64,000 bases of DNA from Amblyornis subalaris (GCA_018881555.1 JACAXG010000130.1:1634036-1698035); one strand, 5' to 3'. Shown: positions 11,743 through 24,960, counted from the first letter of the stretch. Notes: generated from the letters alone by a model not told the origin. Numbers and translations: made by a program.

Positions 11743-13354
11743 AAAACAAAAAGACCCAAACCCATAAAAATAGATATAAATTAAAAAATGAGATTATTAG
11801 TTTTTTCTACTGAGATAAATGAGATGGCCAGACCATACATTTGCCAGCCCAAGTACTGCAGGAATGCTTCAATTTATTGCTCCAATTGTTCCACCACTGA
11901 AATATGCCACAAGAATCTCATCTCCAACCCCCCGTGCCACAGCCCTGTCTGTGCAGAGAGCATTTCCTGCCTTCCCAGACCCAAAATTAAACTCCTCAGA
12001 AGTACTTTTTGTAATTTGTGTTTAACTATTTTTGACTCATAGATGTTTCCAGCAACTGCCCTTTGGAAACCTGGAATTGGAATCTCTCATTAGTCAGATT
12101 TTTTGCCTTCTGCAGGGAGCAGCAATTGCGACTGTAAAATTATTTCTGAACAGTGAAAAAAAGCATGGATTTCACTCATGGCACCAGAAAAGGAGGATTT
12201 TTATCAGGAGTTCTGCAAATAGATGCTGGGTTGGAGAGCGGTGCTGCACCTGCAGCAGGAGTGTGCTGGTGATTTTTTTTGGTCAGCCCTGACTGCTCTC
12301 CACGTGCAAGGAATGGAGAAACTGGAAATATCCTACGCTGTGCACTCATCCTGCCTTTCTCTCCCAATACTTGTACACGTGAGAAGAAAACACAAACTTT
12401 TCTTAGAAGTTTTTTTCTCTGATTTTTGGCCTCAAGTTAAAAAAAAAAAAGGAGCCCCTATTCCTATTAATAAAGGCAATTAAATTGCAGGCTGGAATGT
12501 TAATTCTGGCTCTTAGTGCTTCCTAATCTGTTATTTTTTTCCAAAGACAGTGACAAGACTGGGCTGCTGGGGAGGATCTATCCTAGAGCAGGTGTCCAGG
12601 ATCCAACAGATTCCACCACCCCTGTCCTTTGTACCCGCTCACCCCACAGCCTTCTGAAGGCTTCACACACATCTGAGCGGTGCCACTCTAGGATGAAACG
12701 GGCAAATTATCACTAAGAGAGGGTCCTAATTGCATTCCAGCATCTGAGTCACGAACATTTGCCTCGTTCTGTCCAGGAGGGGATGGGGAAAGGGAGAGAA
12801 ATCCGCTCTTTGTGCCCCCAGGCCCCCAGACTCCCTCGCTCCNGCAGCTCCGGGACGCACATCCCTTTTTCCCCGTTAATGCTCCAGGAACCCTGGCTCC
12901 CCNGGTTTTGTGCTCCTCAAGGCACGTTTCATATATTGTTTTTAAAGCTCCTTCCAGGCCCCGAGGAGGCCAGCTCAGANGCGATCCGGTGTGACAGGTA
13001 AAGGGCACCGTGCAGGCTCCGCGAGCGTCCCCGCCACGGGGGGAACGTGCTCAGGACGCGCAGCACCCTTTCCCTGCCGAGCGCATCCACCTCCCCCGTG
13101 CACGATTTTCCAAGCACTCCCGACTCTCGAGCAGGAAAATCCTCGATTTCTGGTGCGAGGTAAAGCACCACCTCACCCTTCCTGTGCCTTCCTCCTCGCT
13201 GGGGCTGTGCAGAGCCACGCCAGGAACGGCAAAGCAGGGAACGGGGGAAAAAGCAGCACCACGGATTTCCTTTTGGAAATAATGCACTTCAAAACAAACC
13301 CCNTTGGATAAAAATCAAAGCACTTTATAGCAACTGCAGGAAAGGCTAAAATCA
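11743..13354. other. Intergenic, nothing recognised
   Basis: AT-rich to 12540, mixed beyond, with a CpG-richer patch at 12980-13130. No convincing ORF or RNA. Confidence 0.5.
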
Positions 13355-13486
13355 TGGGGACATTTTACAAAACCCCTTCTGTTTGTTCATTGATCCGGTC
13401 AAGGAGGGAAAATTTACAATTTCATGAACAATGAGCTTAATTATGCAGGAAACTTCAGAATATCTTAATGTACAGAACTCTGTGTA
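13355..13486. promoter_or_regulatory. Candidate conserved non-coding element
   Basis: Unique AT-rich block containing GTTCATTGATCCGGTC, AATTTCATGAACAATG and GCTTAATTATGCAGG, with a SOX-like ACAATG and homeodomain cores. Texture only. Confidence 0.25.
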
Positions 13487-13580
13487 TCACAGAATGGGTT
13501 AGGTTGGGAGAGACCTTCAAGCTGTTCTTGCTCCAAACCCCTGCCGTGGGCAGGAACACCTTCCACCAGACCAGGCACAC
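13487..13580 (-). mobile_element. CR1 3'-end fragment
   Basis: Inverted CR1: CACAGAATGGGTTAGGTTGG ... GCCGTGGGCAGGAACACCTT. Confidence 0.8.
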
Positions 13581-13654
13581 CTTCTGCTGGAAACCAGGCA
13601 CTCCCTGACGTGGCCGGGCACAGGCACCAACAGCCTCTACTCACTTCTGCAAGA

Positions 13655-14115
13655 AAAGGTTTCATCAGCTTGTCTTAAAAGTTGCATTTTGATCTATAGG
13701 GTGGGCTTTGTACTTAATATAACTCTCAAAAAGCACCACGAGGCTGTTCCTTCCAGACAATGCCGTTGGGCTCAGCAGGGCCCCTGCAGTCGCACTCACA
13801 GGAGGAAAACGCTGTAAATAGTATGTTACAGGCATCTATTTCGAGATGCACGGGGTTAGAAAGTACATAAAACTACTGCTGCAATAATTCCTACTTCTCC
13901 AGTTCCATCTCAAGATCTGAGCTTGCTGCTCGGCCTTTGCAAGGCTCGTGTTTGTGTTCCAATTTTTCCCACATATTTGATGACGACTGTTTTTAACAGC
14001 AGAGCGGCCAGACTCCCTTACGGAGCTATTACACAAGGAATTAATTATAGGAGAAGCAGATGAGAGCGGCACCGAAAATAACTCGAGGTCAAACGTACGC
14101 CGTGCGTTAACTTTA
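13655..14115. promoter_or_regulatory. Candidate conserved non-coding element, about 460 bp
   Basis: Long unique block free of Ns and repeats with low CpG-island character and many factor-like motifs: CTGTAAATAGTATG, CATATTTGATGACGAC, AAGGAATTAATTATAGG, TCGAGGTCAAACGTACG, CTTTACGTAATCAG. Located about 17 kb beyond the NR4A2 promoter on its 3' side. Best-looking enhancer candidate of the left flank, but conservation was not tested. Confidence 0.3.
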
Positions 14116-14871
14116 CGTAATCAGACTCGGTTCGGGGTTGAGCTGCACCCCAAAAGGGACCTCCCAAGAGGAATCCGGCCCCAGACACTGCTCCAGTGTC
14201 CATTGGCAGGGTGGGAGGCTCCAATGGGTTTTGCTCAAGACCCCACCAGTGAAGAACATCACGGAGAAGAGGCAGTTTTCCAGACCTGAAGAATTGCACC
14301 TTGTCTTTGTCCCGGAGGAGACCTTACCCATCTTTTAATTACAGCTCTCCAAGTCAACAAGCCTTATCCACCTTTTAGCTGCAGCCTTTTAAATCAAAAT
14401 GCCCTTCCCACTCCAGCTCTCATTTCTCCAAGTGTTTCCCAGGCTGGGACGGCTCCCTCACTGTCCCAAAGNGGGGAGATATTGCCCCCAACAGCTCCAG
14501 CGCTGCTCCGAGCTCTCCCGACGGCAGCAGAGCAGCCACACGCCAGGCTTTACATCAGCTCATAGACATGACACATGCAGAGACATTTCATTTACCCTAC
14601 TCAAACAATGACCACTTCTTGAGGCCTCCTCAAACAGCGAGAGCAGCCCAGACCTTGCTGAGCCGACAGGGTCAAATTCCGTGGTCGGACGCTCCTCACG
14701 CCCCGAGGCCTCGTCCAAACACCCCAACACCCCATGGAAAGGCAGGGAAGGGGCTGATGGACACAGCAGGAGCTGCAGGCACAGCAGTGGCCACCTGCAC
14801 AGTAATTCTGTGGATTCTGTAACAGTCACATGAAAATCAACAAATCAAACATAGGAAAGTGGCTCACTGGA
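14116..14871. other. Intergenic, nothing recognised
   Basis: Unique mixed DNA; no gene. Confidence 0.5.
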
Positions 14872-15278
14872 GAGAGTCCAGAGGAGACCACAGAGCTGCT
14901 CCCAGGGCTGGAGCCCCTCTGCTCTGGAGCCAGGCTGGGAGAGCTGGGGTGTTCACCTGGAGAAGAGAAGGCTCCAGGGAGACCTCAGAGCCCCTTCCAG
15001 TGCCTAAAGGGACTCCAGGAGAGCTGGAGCAGGACTTGGGACAAGGCATGGAGGGACAGGACAGGACAGAGGGAATAGCTTCTCAGTGCCAGAGGGCAGG
15101 GTTAGATGGGATATTGGGAAGGAATTGTTCCCTGGCACAGGTTGCCCCATCCCTGGAAGTGTCCAAGGCCANGTTGGACAGGACTTGGAGCACCCTGGGA
15201 TAGTGGAAGGTGTCCCCGCCCACAGCACAGGATGGGCTTTAGAGTTCTTCCAACCCAAACCATTCTGGGAAGCTATGA
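14872..15278 (+). mobile_element. CR1 LINE, 3' portion
   Basis: About 400 bp in plus orientation from GAGAGTCCAGAGGAGACCAC to CAACCCAAACCATTCTGGGA. Internally deleted across the GTGAGGGTGGGGAGGCCCTG segment. Confidence 0.92.
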
Positions 15279-15840
15279 AAGAGAAATAGAACAGAAACAT
15301 CTCTGAAGTTCCAAACCTGCGGAGCACAAAGCAATGAGCAGTCAGTGTCTGCCTGCAGGGTGCCCAGAGCCCCCCAGCCCAGCCCATCCCTGCCTGCTCC
15401 CTGCCCTCGGGAAGGTGGCTGCTCTCACATCCAGCTGAACAACTCCGGGTGAAATCACCAAGGTAGGGCTGGGCAGGGTTAGCCTCTGCATTCTCTGGTT
15501 GGTTTTGGAGGGTTTTGATTCTATTTTTTTTTATCAAGTCTCCTTTAATATTCTGAGTTCACTTGTGCTGAAATCCAGAGGCATTCAGAGCTCAGCTCGA
15601 CGCCAAAGCCAAACCAGCTGGGTTTCATAAACATTTACTGCTGTTGATGAGGATTTTCTCCATCTTCAGCTTTTTTTTCTTAAAAAGTTCATATTTTGCA
15701 CTGCTCTAGCCCAGGAAAATGTGGTGACTTTTTTAGAGATATTCGATGGATTTTATTTTCCCCTCCATGCCACTCTCTGGTGGGAATCTCTAACCTTCCC
15801 TTTGGAGACCAGGCACGTCCAGAGGCAAGACAGACAAATG
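15279..15840. other. Intergenic, nothing recognised
   Basis: Unique DNA with a T-rich run near 15526 and 15670. No gene. Confidence 0.5.
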
Positions 15841-16110
15841 CCACATGGTAAACCTAGACGCAGATCTGCTCCCCTCAAACCCGAAATTAAANTATTGTTA
15901 TTACACCATTCAAGGAACCGAGTGACTCCCAACCATAATTTAGCTAAGATCAAGTGTAAAATCTGTTTAATAATACTCGATACCTCCTCTATCCCTGAGA
16001 TTATATCCTGCATTTGCAGGGCATTGACTCCATAATCTAACAGGTCCTTTCCATCTCTGACTTCTATTAGCCTATGAATTATAACAAAAGGACCATTAGG
16101 CAAACCATAA
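15841..16110. promoter_or_regulatory. Candidate conserved non-coding element overlapping a 116-codon ORF
   Basis: AT-rich unique block; the minus strand is open for 116 codons (16103-15753, one N). The translated N-terminal half looks amphipathic but shows no domain I recognise, there is no promoter or splice context, and the C-terminal part is Cys/Arg-rich composition. Either a constrained non-coding element or an unrecognised exon; the first is preferred. Confidence 0.25.
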
Positions 16111-17674
16111 TTGTGGAAACAGCCTCTGACACGTGAGACTAACTCCTGCCACGGCAGGGAAAACTAAAATTAAAACACGGACAGACAATCGAAAGGAAAG
16201 CTTTCCCTTTATCCAAGTGTTAACTGGCTTGATTAAAATCAGGAAACAAAACTCAGTAAGTCACAGGAAAGGCATTTTTTCTCCCCATCTCTTTAGGGAA
16301 AACACTTTGTTTGGGCAGCACAGCAAGCACTGGTTTGTCCCTGCAGGAGGAATGGGACTGGCGGATTATTTGGGATATTTTCCTTATCTGCNGCCTCTCC
16401 CCAGCCCAACTTGCCCTGCACCCTGGAGCCAGTTCTGCCGAGAAAAGTCACACGTCTCCCAACGAGCTTCACCTGGGGAAGGATAAAACAACAAAGCAAC
16501 CCAGAAGGCTCGGGGAAGGCAGGAAGCATCCAGCCGAGGCTGCCCGGGCAGGGGCTGGGAAGCGCAGCCATCCTCCAGCAGCTCTGGCTAGCACACATTC
16601 CTGCAAAGGTCAGCGGCTCTGCAAACACCTCAGAGCGAGAGAGGAGCGCGCAGATGAAGTCACACACTGGAACACACGCACCGGGAATGCAAAGTGCACG
16701 GAGCCCAGCCCGGGGGAGCAGCGAGGAGCCGGCTGCAGGGGCTGGGAGAGGTGTCCCGGCTCTCCCGGCTGCCTGGGCACCGCCACGGTCCTGCTCTGCC
16801 CTGGGAGCTGCCCAAGCCAGGGCCAGGCAGAAGGGCTACCAGCACGGAGGGGTTGTTCCTCCTGAGCATCCACGCTCCCCAACAGCACTGCTATCCCACC
16901 AGCAGCCATGCCACCCTCCTGGGATGGCAGGGACGTGCTGTCCAGTTAACACTGACCAAGGACCAGGATCCACGCCAGGTGTGTGAACAGCTGAGAGAAT
17001 TCNAGCGCCGTTCCCCGGCCACAGAGGCAGCACACGCCGGAGCCCCCATGCCAAGGCCTCGGTGCTCGGGTGCTTGCCCTTGGCAGTTGTGCTGCTCTCC
17101 GGCTGCACAGACACCGAAGCCCACAGGTAAGGCAAGGAACACCCCATGAGGTCCCACCCCGGCTGGACGCCACCCCTGTGCCCAGAGCAGGGCTCAGAGG
17201 AGCACGGCGGCGTTGGGGACCAGCCAAGCACCCCCGGCACTGGATGAGCCATTCCTAACGCCCTCCTAAAATCACAGCTTTCAGCTCTCCATAACATTTC
17301 TCCAGCTTAATTAAGAAATACTTTTCACATGACCAACTGCTCCTTTTTTCCATTACTTCTAACACGACTGTTTATGCAAAACACGCTCATTAAAGACAGT
17401 TCTGCAGCATCATCTCTTCACGCCGCTCTCCGCAAAGAAAAGCACNGGCTGGTCCCTTACCTTTGCACATCCTACTGCTTCCAAGACGCCAGGCTGGAGG
17501 AGCCGCGGACTGGAGCCAAGCCCACGGATCCATGTGCCGCACCAGGCTCTGGCACAGCTGTGCTGTGTGCCATGGAGCAGACTTCCAGCACATCTGCTCG
17601 CCGCTCCCAGCCCTCCGCGGCGCTCGGGCTGCCAATTGTGCCTCGCCGTGCCAAACCGGGCGGCAGAGAGGGCT
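16111..17674. other. Intergenic, nothing recognised
   Basis: Moderately GC-rich at 16400-17260 with many overlapping ORFs on both strands, none with recognisable protein content. No RNA gene seen. Confidence 0.5.
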
Positions 17675-17870
17675 GATTATTATTTATGGAACAGAGGGAT
17701 ATCCAGTAGGGATTAGGAGGACTCTCAAGATCACTTCTGTTTGCAACTTGAGCGGGGTTTAGAAACGGGTCTTTTCAAATGGCAGCGAGTAAAATTATAC
17801 ATTTCTGCCACAACGCGCTTGGAGCCACGTTAACACTTTCATTTAAAGATCAGTTTTCCGAGGGGTTTAG
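17675..17870. promoter_or_regulatory. Candidate conserved non-coding element
   Basis: Unique block beginning at GGCTGATTATTATTTATGG, with AAATGGCAGCGAGTAAAATT and CACTTTCATTTAAAGATC. Texture only; no ambiguous bases from 17447 to 18571. Confidence 0.22.
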
Positions 17871-19813
17871 GAGTTGGCAGCAAGTGTTCTCCGTGAGCTA
17901 GGAGCGGCCACACCTGAACTATTTTCTCATTAGAGTCAGCTCCTGAGGAATATCCATGCAAAGAGCCTGTTGGCCAAGCAGAATCCATGGAAAAGCACGT
18001 GGCAATACCTGCTCGAGTCCAACAGGGAAGTATCACCCACTGAAGGCTGTGACACCCTCACTGCCATCACCTGCTGCACTTCACAGCCTCTGGCTTCAGG
18101 AAACAGGCAGGAGCAGCACAGGAAATGATCCTGCACGAGCAGCAGCAACAGTGGGAGTTCACCAGAGGAGTTAACTTCGTCTCTCTCCCAAAGCCCAGCG
18201 CCCCTGGAACTACCCAGCCCTGGCTCCGGTGACTCCACGTCCCCTCCTCACCCCAGAGCACATTCCCACCTCTCATTTCACAGAATCAGTAAGGCTGGAA
18301 AACACTGCTAGGGTTGGAAAAGTGCTGCCAGCCTGCCCCTTTTTAATTCCTCTTTCACACAGGATTTCGTGAGACACTGCATCGAAGTTCAGCACATTCC
18401 CATCTGCATTCCCAGCTCCGAGCTGCAATTCAGCCTGGAGCAGTGGATGCCATGACACGGCATCTTCTGCACCAAAAGAGCCAACTCGTATTTTATTTTT
18501 CCTTTTTCCTAAATAAAGATCACCACAGTATTAATCCCAATTAAATATCGGCTTAACTTGTGAAGGGATTNGGGCCGGATGAATAAAACCAGGATTCCTT
18601 CCTGGAAGCACACTCCAGCACAAACACTCAGGAATGTTCTCAGGGCTTGCACATCCTCTGATCGGTACAGAAAATAACCCTGCTCCAGGTTTCCGTGGCA
18701 CAGGTATTCCCGGGATTACAACACTAATGGTTTCTCCTCTGCCCCAGTTTACTGAACCTGCACCTTTCTCCCCTAAGATGTCTCCAAAGGCAGAGAGCAG
18801 ATGTTTGGAATTCATTTTAGCACAACCTCACTAATAGCAGGAACTTTTTCCTGATAACTTTATGTCATTAATTCATATTTGGTTTGCAAATCTGTTAAAA
18901 ATACAACTCTAAACCAAATGTATCATAGGGAATACGCATTTCTCACCGTGGCCCTGCTGCTCACTTGCAGATGATGAAAGCATTGTGAACACTTGAAATT
19001 TTTTTGTGCCAGGAAATGCAAATAAATAAAAATGTAACAGTACTTTCAATTCTATAAATTCCATCTNCAGGAATTAGCACAAAGAGTCATTTTTACAGAG
19101 GTTTTCAGGAGAAAAGACAGCAGTATGTGACTGGCAATTAATTTGCAAGAGGCACAACTGTGTTTTATTGTCCTTCCTTGTGTCCTCTGTTACAGAGGGG
19201 ATTATTCGTGATATAGCTATCATGAATACATGATTTGGGGGTGCTAATCTTTGGGACCCTCAATCACTTACATTTTATGAACATATATTTATATATATAT
19301 ATATAAAGTGCTGTGATGCTGTGCTGACCAGCCCTGAGTTTCAGCAGTTTGTTGATGCTCTATCCTCACGTGTCTAAGGTCACAAAANTCATGGCCAGTT
19401 ACTGGAACTCACATCACTCAAAAATCAGGTCCATTCTCTTTGGACACACCCAGAGAAATACCCAATTTTACAGTAAAACAGGAAAAAAACATATGATAGC
19501 ACTTAATCACTTTGCTTCTCAAATTGCTTAGTGGCAGCTTTAGGGAAACCTTTTGTTCTGAAAATATCAGAGTCCTGAACCTTCACTAAGCAACTCCAGA
19601 GACAAAGACCCCAAAATACCCTGTTTACAGGAGCAGCCANTTCTCATTCCATGGACTCAGCAGATTCCTGCTCTTACACTTCTGTGTTTGCCATTTCTTA
19701 CAACAGCAGAGCAAAATTGTCAAAACTGAGGATCCCAAACTTCTTAAATGACTCTGAAAGAAAATCACCCAGNGCTGCAACGATGGCACAGCTGCTACAG
19801 AGAGGACTTGTAG
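17871..19813. other. Intergenic, one microsatellite
   Basis: Unique AT-leaning DNA with a short (TA)n at 19283-19307. No coding or RNA signal. Confidence 0.5.
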
Positions 19814-19988
19814 AGTCATGGAATCACAAAATCCTGCAATGGGTTGGGTTGGAAGGGACCTTAAAGCCCATCCAGTCCCACCCCTGCCATGGGCAGGGAT
19901 ACCTTTCACTATCCCAGGTTGCTCCAAGCCCCGTCCAGCCTGGCCTTGGACACTTCCAGGGATGGGGCAGCCACAGCTGCTCTGCAGA
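19814..19988 (-). mobile_element. CR1 LINE 3'-end fragment
   Basis: Inverted CR1 3' end: GGGTTGGGTTGGAAGGGACC ... ATGGGCAGGGATACCTTTCA ... CACTTCCAGGGATGGGGCAG. Last CR1 before a CR1-free stretch of about 17 kb. Confidence 0.92.
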
Positions 19989-22900
19989 CTGGCAGGGAGT
20001 GAGTGGAGATCAAAACAGGAGAAATATTTGGGACCGAAAAATGTCAACCCATGCAAACACAGGACAGTCTTAACAAGAACAAGATTTAGAAGAAATCCTG
20101 CAGGATTGGCCGCGTTGGAGTTCTGGAGAAGCAGAGCCTGCACCTTGCAGGTACCCACCGCCTGCAGAACCATCTATCTGCGGAGGAGCGACCACGTGCG
20201 CCCCGAGGAGCGTGTCCCCTGCTCCTGTGCAGCCCAGGGCGTCACATCCGGACCACAGGTGGGCTCTGGCCCTGCCCTCCCCTCCCAGGAGCTTTCTGGG
20301 ACGCAGCATCCTCGGCCACGCTTCCTCCGTCCCTGGCGTGGCACCGCTGTGCCTGCCGAGCCAGCCCGAGCGCAGCCCAGCGGAAAGCAGGGTCGTGCTG
20401 CGATGCGAGCGGCAAACCCTCGCTCCTGTGCCGGCGGTGCCGCTCCCGCCCCGTGACCCGAGCCCATCCCNGGCTGGCGGTGCCGTTCCCTGCCCGGAGC
20501 CGGGGCGTTTCCAGAGGGGCTGGCGGCGGCCGCCCGCTCCTCCCGCAGCTCAGCTCCGCAGCTTTGGCCTTTTGAGTTTCGCTCCAGAGCCTGTCGCTTC
20601 ACTTTATCTCTCCGTGAAGCGGCTGCAGGGGCTCGGGCCGAGGTGGGGCCCTCCCTGCTCCGAGAGCCGAGCCAGCGCCGCGGGCCCGCGTGGCCCAGCA
20701 GGGCTCCGGCACCTCCCGGGACCAGCACGGCTCTGGTGCCCCTGCACTGCTCAGCCCAGCCAGCCCCACAGGTTGGTTTGGAGATGGGAACGCACAGAAG
20801 AGGCTTTCTGCTCTTTATTTTGTCCCTGTATTACAGCTCCACGTTATTGCCNGCAAGTCTGGCTGGCGTGTTGCAGTTTACTGGGTAACTTGCATGGAGC
20901 ATTAAAATGACAGAATAATTAAAATTTTGGATTTTTCTTTGTAACAGACTAAACTAGTCAAGAAAAATAAGCTAAGTAATGTTATTTAGTGCTTATTAAC
21001 ACATGCAAGCCCCTGTGCCTTCAATAAGACACCCAACAAGCATTAAAAGCTGTTTTTGCCNGTGCAGTAGAACAGATTCGTCCTATCAAAGCCATTAATT
21101 CAACCACAGCATCATCTCGGCACACACAGCAACAACCAGGACCTGCCAAAACCCCACCACGATGGCCTGGAGTCAGGGGGACCATGCTGCAGCCTCACAA
21201 GGGGGTTACATGGTAAAGCCAAGTGTGCACACACAAAACTTGTTCAAACATCACTTCTCCTAAACAGAAACATTTGTCTGAATTAGACTCTTACAGCTCA
21301 TGAAAGCAGCTGAGCTGTAAACAAGGGAGCTGAGGAGAAGTGGAGTGACCAAAGCACCTGAACTGTGCTATGGAAATTCTCACATCTCAAGGATGGTCCC
21401 AAATCCACAAATGAGATTTGGGTAAAAATTAGAAATTCCCTGCCCAGACAAGAGGCCTGTTCAGTGAGGTGTGCTGTTCACACTGGTCCCAAAGCAGATT
21501 TCTGCTGGGTCCCTCAGCCTGGCACCTTCCCCGTGGTGCTGCAAACACCGCTGGGAACCCGAGCAATCCCAAACCTCCTCCCTGGCTGAAGCAGGGCTGC
21601 CTTGCTCGGGCTGTAATAAACCAGATACATTCACATTGCATCTGCACACAGCTCCAGTCGTGCAGACATCCCCCACCTTCAGCTCCTCACGGATCCGCAG
21701 GCCGGACGCGCTGCTTTGGAAGGACAACACAAATCACCTGTTCTGCCTAAACGAGCTCTCATGGTCATCCCTGCACAGCACTAAAATACCATAATCCCAT
21801 TAAAATGCAGTAATCCCACTTTGAAATAAGTGCACCTACTTGCTATGTGCTACTTGAAATGCACCTACTTTGAAATAAGATAAATTAAAAAAACAAACAA
21901 ACAAACCCACAAAGCCTGAGCTCCCCTGCAGACCCACCCTTCTGCCTTCAACCCACAACACCAGAGAAGGAAACTATTTACTGCTAAAACAGGAGGAAAT
22001 CAGGAAAACAGAGAAAGCACACTATACAGAAAATGTCAAATATGTCAAAACATTCATGAATACCAACATCTCCCTCCGCACCATCCCCAGCTGCAGAGGT
22101 TACTCAGGGCTAACGTTTCAGCAAGTGCAGATTATGCAGCGCTGGGTTTACTTATACATAAAAAATCAGCTACAGGTGCATCCAAAGTGCTTTTTGCATG
22201 CAGCCAGTCTGGGCATTTCTCCCACTGAAGAAAAGTCAGGAGAGTAAAATCACGTAAAGCACGAATTTCCCAGCTCCGACCACCCCAGATGTAAATTCCT
22301 CCTGGCTGTTCCCAGTGTTCGTGACACACACAATGAGGATAATTAGGGAAAGGACTAAAAGCAAGNGTTGCTGATTGCATTCCCAAACTAATAAAGCTCC
22401 TATACGGGGCTCATGCTTGCAGCAATTCATCTTCAGGAGAGGCTGATTCAGAACGTGGCGCGGCACCTCCTCGTCCACAGTCACCCACCGTGGGCTCCCT
22501 CAGCCCAGTGCCGTGGCACTCGGAGCTCAACACACCCAGGACAGCATCACACCGTCCAGGCCCACCAGAAAATGCAGCTGAAATTANATGTCACTGTGCA
22601 AGCCAGCACCTGACCTGAATTCACCCCCAGCTGGTTTGTCAGGTTTGGAAATCTTGGCACATTTGGGAAAATTATGCCTTGGTGTAACCTCCTCATCCAT
22701 CCACACCAGGAGGGGAAAGGTGCCCAAATCTGGAGAGGAACAGAGAGCCCTTCCCTCCTTGGGCTTCACTGGGAACACCAATGTGACTTTCAGACAAAGC
22801 AAACAGACTCTGGTCTTACACGTCGGTGCATCAGAGGAGTAACTCTGTACCAAACACTGCAATTGTACAAGCAAAAAAAAAAAAGGTTGGGTTCGAATGA

Positions 22901-23859
22901 GCCCAGTGGATTGCTAAGGAACTCCAAAACCTGAAACTCCAAGGGAACAAACCAGGACAGGTCTGGCTGCTCCTCACATGAGCCCAGCAGAACGAGCAGT
23001 AACAAATTCCAGCAGCAGCACGGAGTGAAAATAATTAAGATAGCTATTGATCTGGAATATTGCAAGCCTGGAGAGGTGAAATCTTTTAATAAATCCTCCC
23101 ATTGATACAACCAGCTAAAAATTATTCCTTCAGCTACATATTCTGCGTTGAGCTCCCNCTCCAAACATTTTTCTGAATGTCTCTATACAGTGCTCAGTGT
23201 TTCTTCCCCACTTCCTGGCTTTCCTGCCTTCCTAGAGCCCAGAGAACAAGGAAAGCAGGGAGCACAGAGGCTCTGGCAGCATTCACCTCTCCAGCCTGCC
23301 CTTAAAACAAGACCCCCGAGCCCCTGGAAGCGTTCCCTGCGCAAGCCCACCTTGGTGCCCGTTCCCTGGGCAGGCAGGTCCCTCCAGCCTTTGCTCCACG
23401 CCGGCTCCTCTGCCCACTCACCCCCGAGCCGCGGCCGGGGCAGGAGCGTGCCCGGGGGCTGGGGAGTTGGGGAAAGCTGCGGGAAGAGGAGGTGACTGGG
23501 GGAAAAGCCGAGGCAGATGTGAAATGGCCGCCTGGGAAGGATAAATTCTGCTTTTCGCAGGTGCAGAGGGTTAAACCTGTTAGAAAAGTTGCTGCAAAAG
23601 ATGCTGAGNAAAGCGGTGGAAGCAGCTGATTTTTGGGAGGAATTAGGAGCAGCTGTGGGGATATNCAGAGGGGGATGGAGTTAAATTCTTTCTATAAACA
23701 GGTTTTTNANTTTTTTTGCATTTTAAAATCCTTTTATAGCATAGACATTTACATTTCCACATCTATTTACACATATTTAGGGACTATCTATATTCTAGAG
23801 ATATATATATTGGGAATATCTATATTCCATGTGTATTATTTAGGTTAAAGTCACAACGA
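19989..23859. other. Intergenic with a GC-rich patch
   Basis: CpG-rich patch at 20160-20720 with long shadow ORFs but no recognisable protein; (AAAC)n at 21889-21907; remainder unique AT-leaning DNA. No gene seen. Confidence 0.5.
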
Positions 23860-24935
23860 CTCCGGCCCTGTGCCCGTGGCGATCCCGAGCTCCAGACCCC
23901 GCTCAGCAAGAATGAGGCAGCACCTACCTCTGCCCCAGCCCCGCTCGCTGCTCCCACCGCACCACGCGCCTGCGATGGGACCCACTTTTATTTCTTCTTA
24001 CAACTCTTTATTTTAGGAATTTTCCGCCTGACCGAGCCGCAAAGCCGCTCCCTTCCCNGGCAAAGCGGGGTTTGCCCGCACCGGGGGCTGCGGAGCCGCG
24101 GATCGCAGCCCCCCGGGACTGGGGTGCAGCACCGGGATGCTCCGCGCCGGCTGCTGGGAGAGGCTGCGCTTCCCCCGCGCCCGTGGGGTTTTGGGTCGGG
24201 CACGGCGGGACGCGTGGCACGGAGAGGGCACGAAAGCCGACTCCGGGAGTGGCGTCCCGCACCCTGCCGCGGGCGTTATTCTGTCTGCCTGGGGCAGGAG
24301 GCTGAAGTTCCGTCCACCCCGGGCGAACCACCGGAGTTCGGGTTCCTGCTCCCTCTGCGCGCGTGGGACCCCCGCGAGCGCATCCCGGTGCCACGCCGGG
24401 AGCCGGGATCCCGGAGCGGTCTGAGCGCGGCGCCGGTCCCGACGGGTTCGGAGAAGCGCCCTCGACTTCCCCAAAGCTTCTCAGGACCCTCGAGGCTTGG
24501 GGGGCAGCGAATCCCCGGCACCCCGCACCCCGCTTTGCTCCGCGCTGCCCGTCCTGCCCCCCGCGCCCCTCCGCAGCCGCGGCTGAGGAATTCACTGCCT
24601 TAATGAAAGGTGTTTTCCTGAGGAATTAGCCCCCCCCGACGAAGGGACGCGCCTGAGCGAACGCCGGCGCGGGCGGAGGGAGAGAGGGACGGATGGCGCA
24701 GGATGCGGGGTCCTGCTGCGGGGTCTGGATGCGGCGGGGACCGACCGTGCTAAAACCTGGGAAAGGACCAACCTCCGAGGCGCGGGTTTTCCTCCTCTTC
24801 CTCCCGCCGAGCCGGCGGCACCGAACGGGAACGGCCCCGTCCATCGCCGCTCCGGGATCGCCGCACGGGCAGAGGCTTTTGTCCCCTGGGTGCGGCGGGG
24901 GCTGGCGGAGGAGCTTCGCACTTCGGCAGAAAGGA
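23860..24935. promoter_or_regulatory. CpG island abutting the NR4A2 3' end
   Basis: About 1 kb of dense CpG from 23860 to 24935, with many SmaI- and SacII-like motifs and GC boxes. It begins immediately after the NR4A2 cleavage region. No coding ORF with recognisable content. Could be a promoter for a non-coding transcript or a 3' CpG island of NR4A2. TTTATT on the plus strand near 23985 and 24007 gives two further AATAAA on the minus strand. Confidence 0.55.
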
Positions 24936-24960
24936 GACGAAATTCGATTCGTTTACATGT

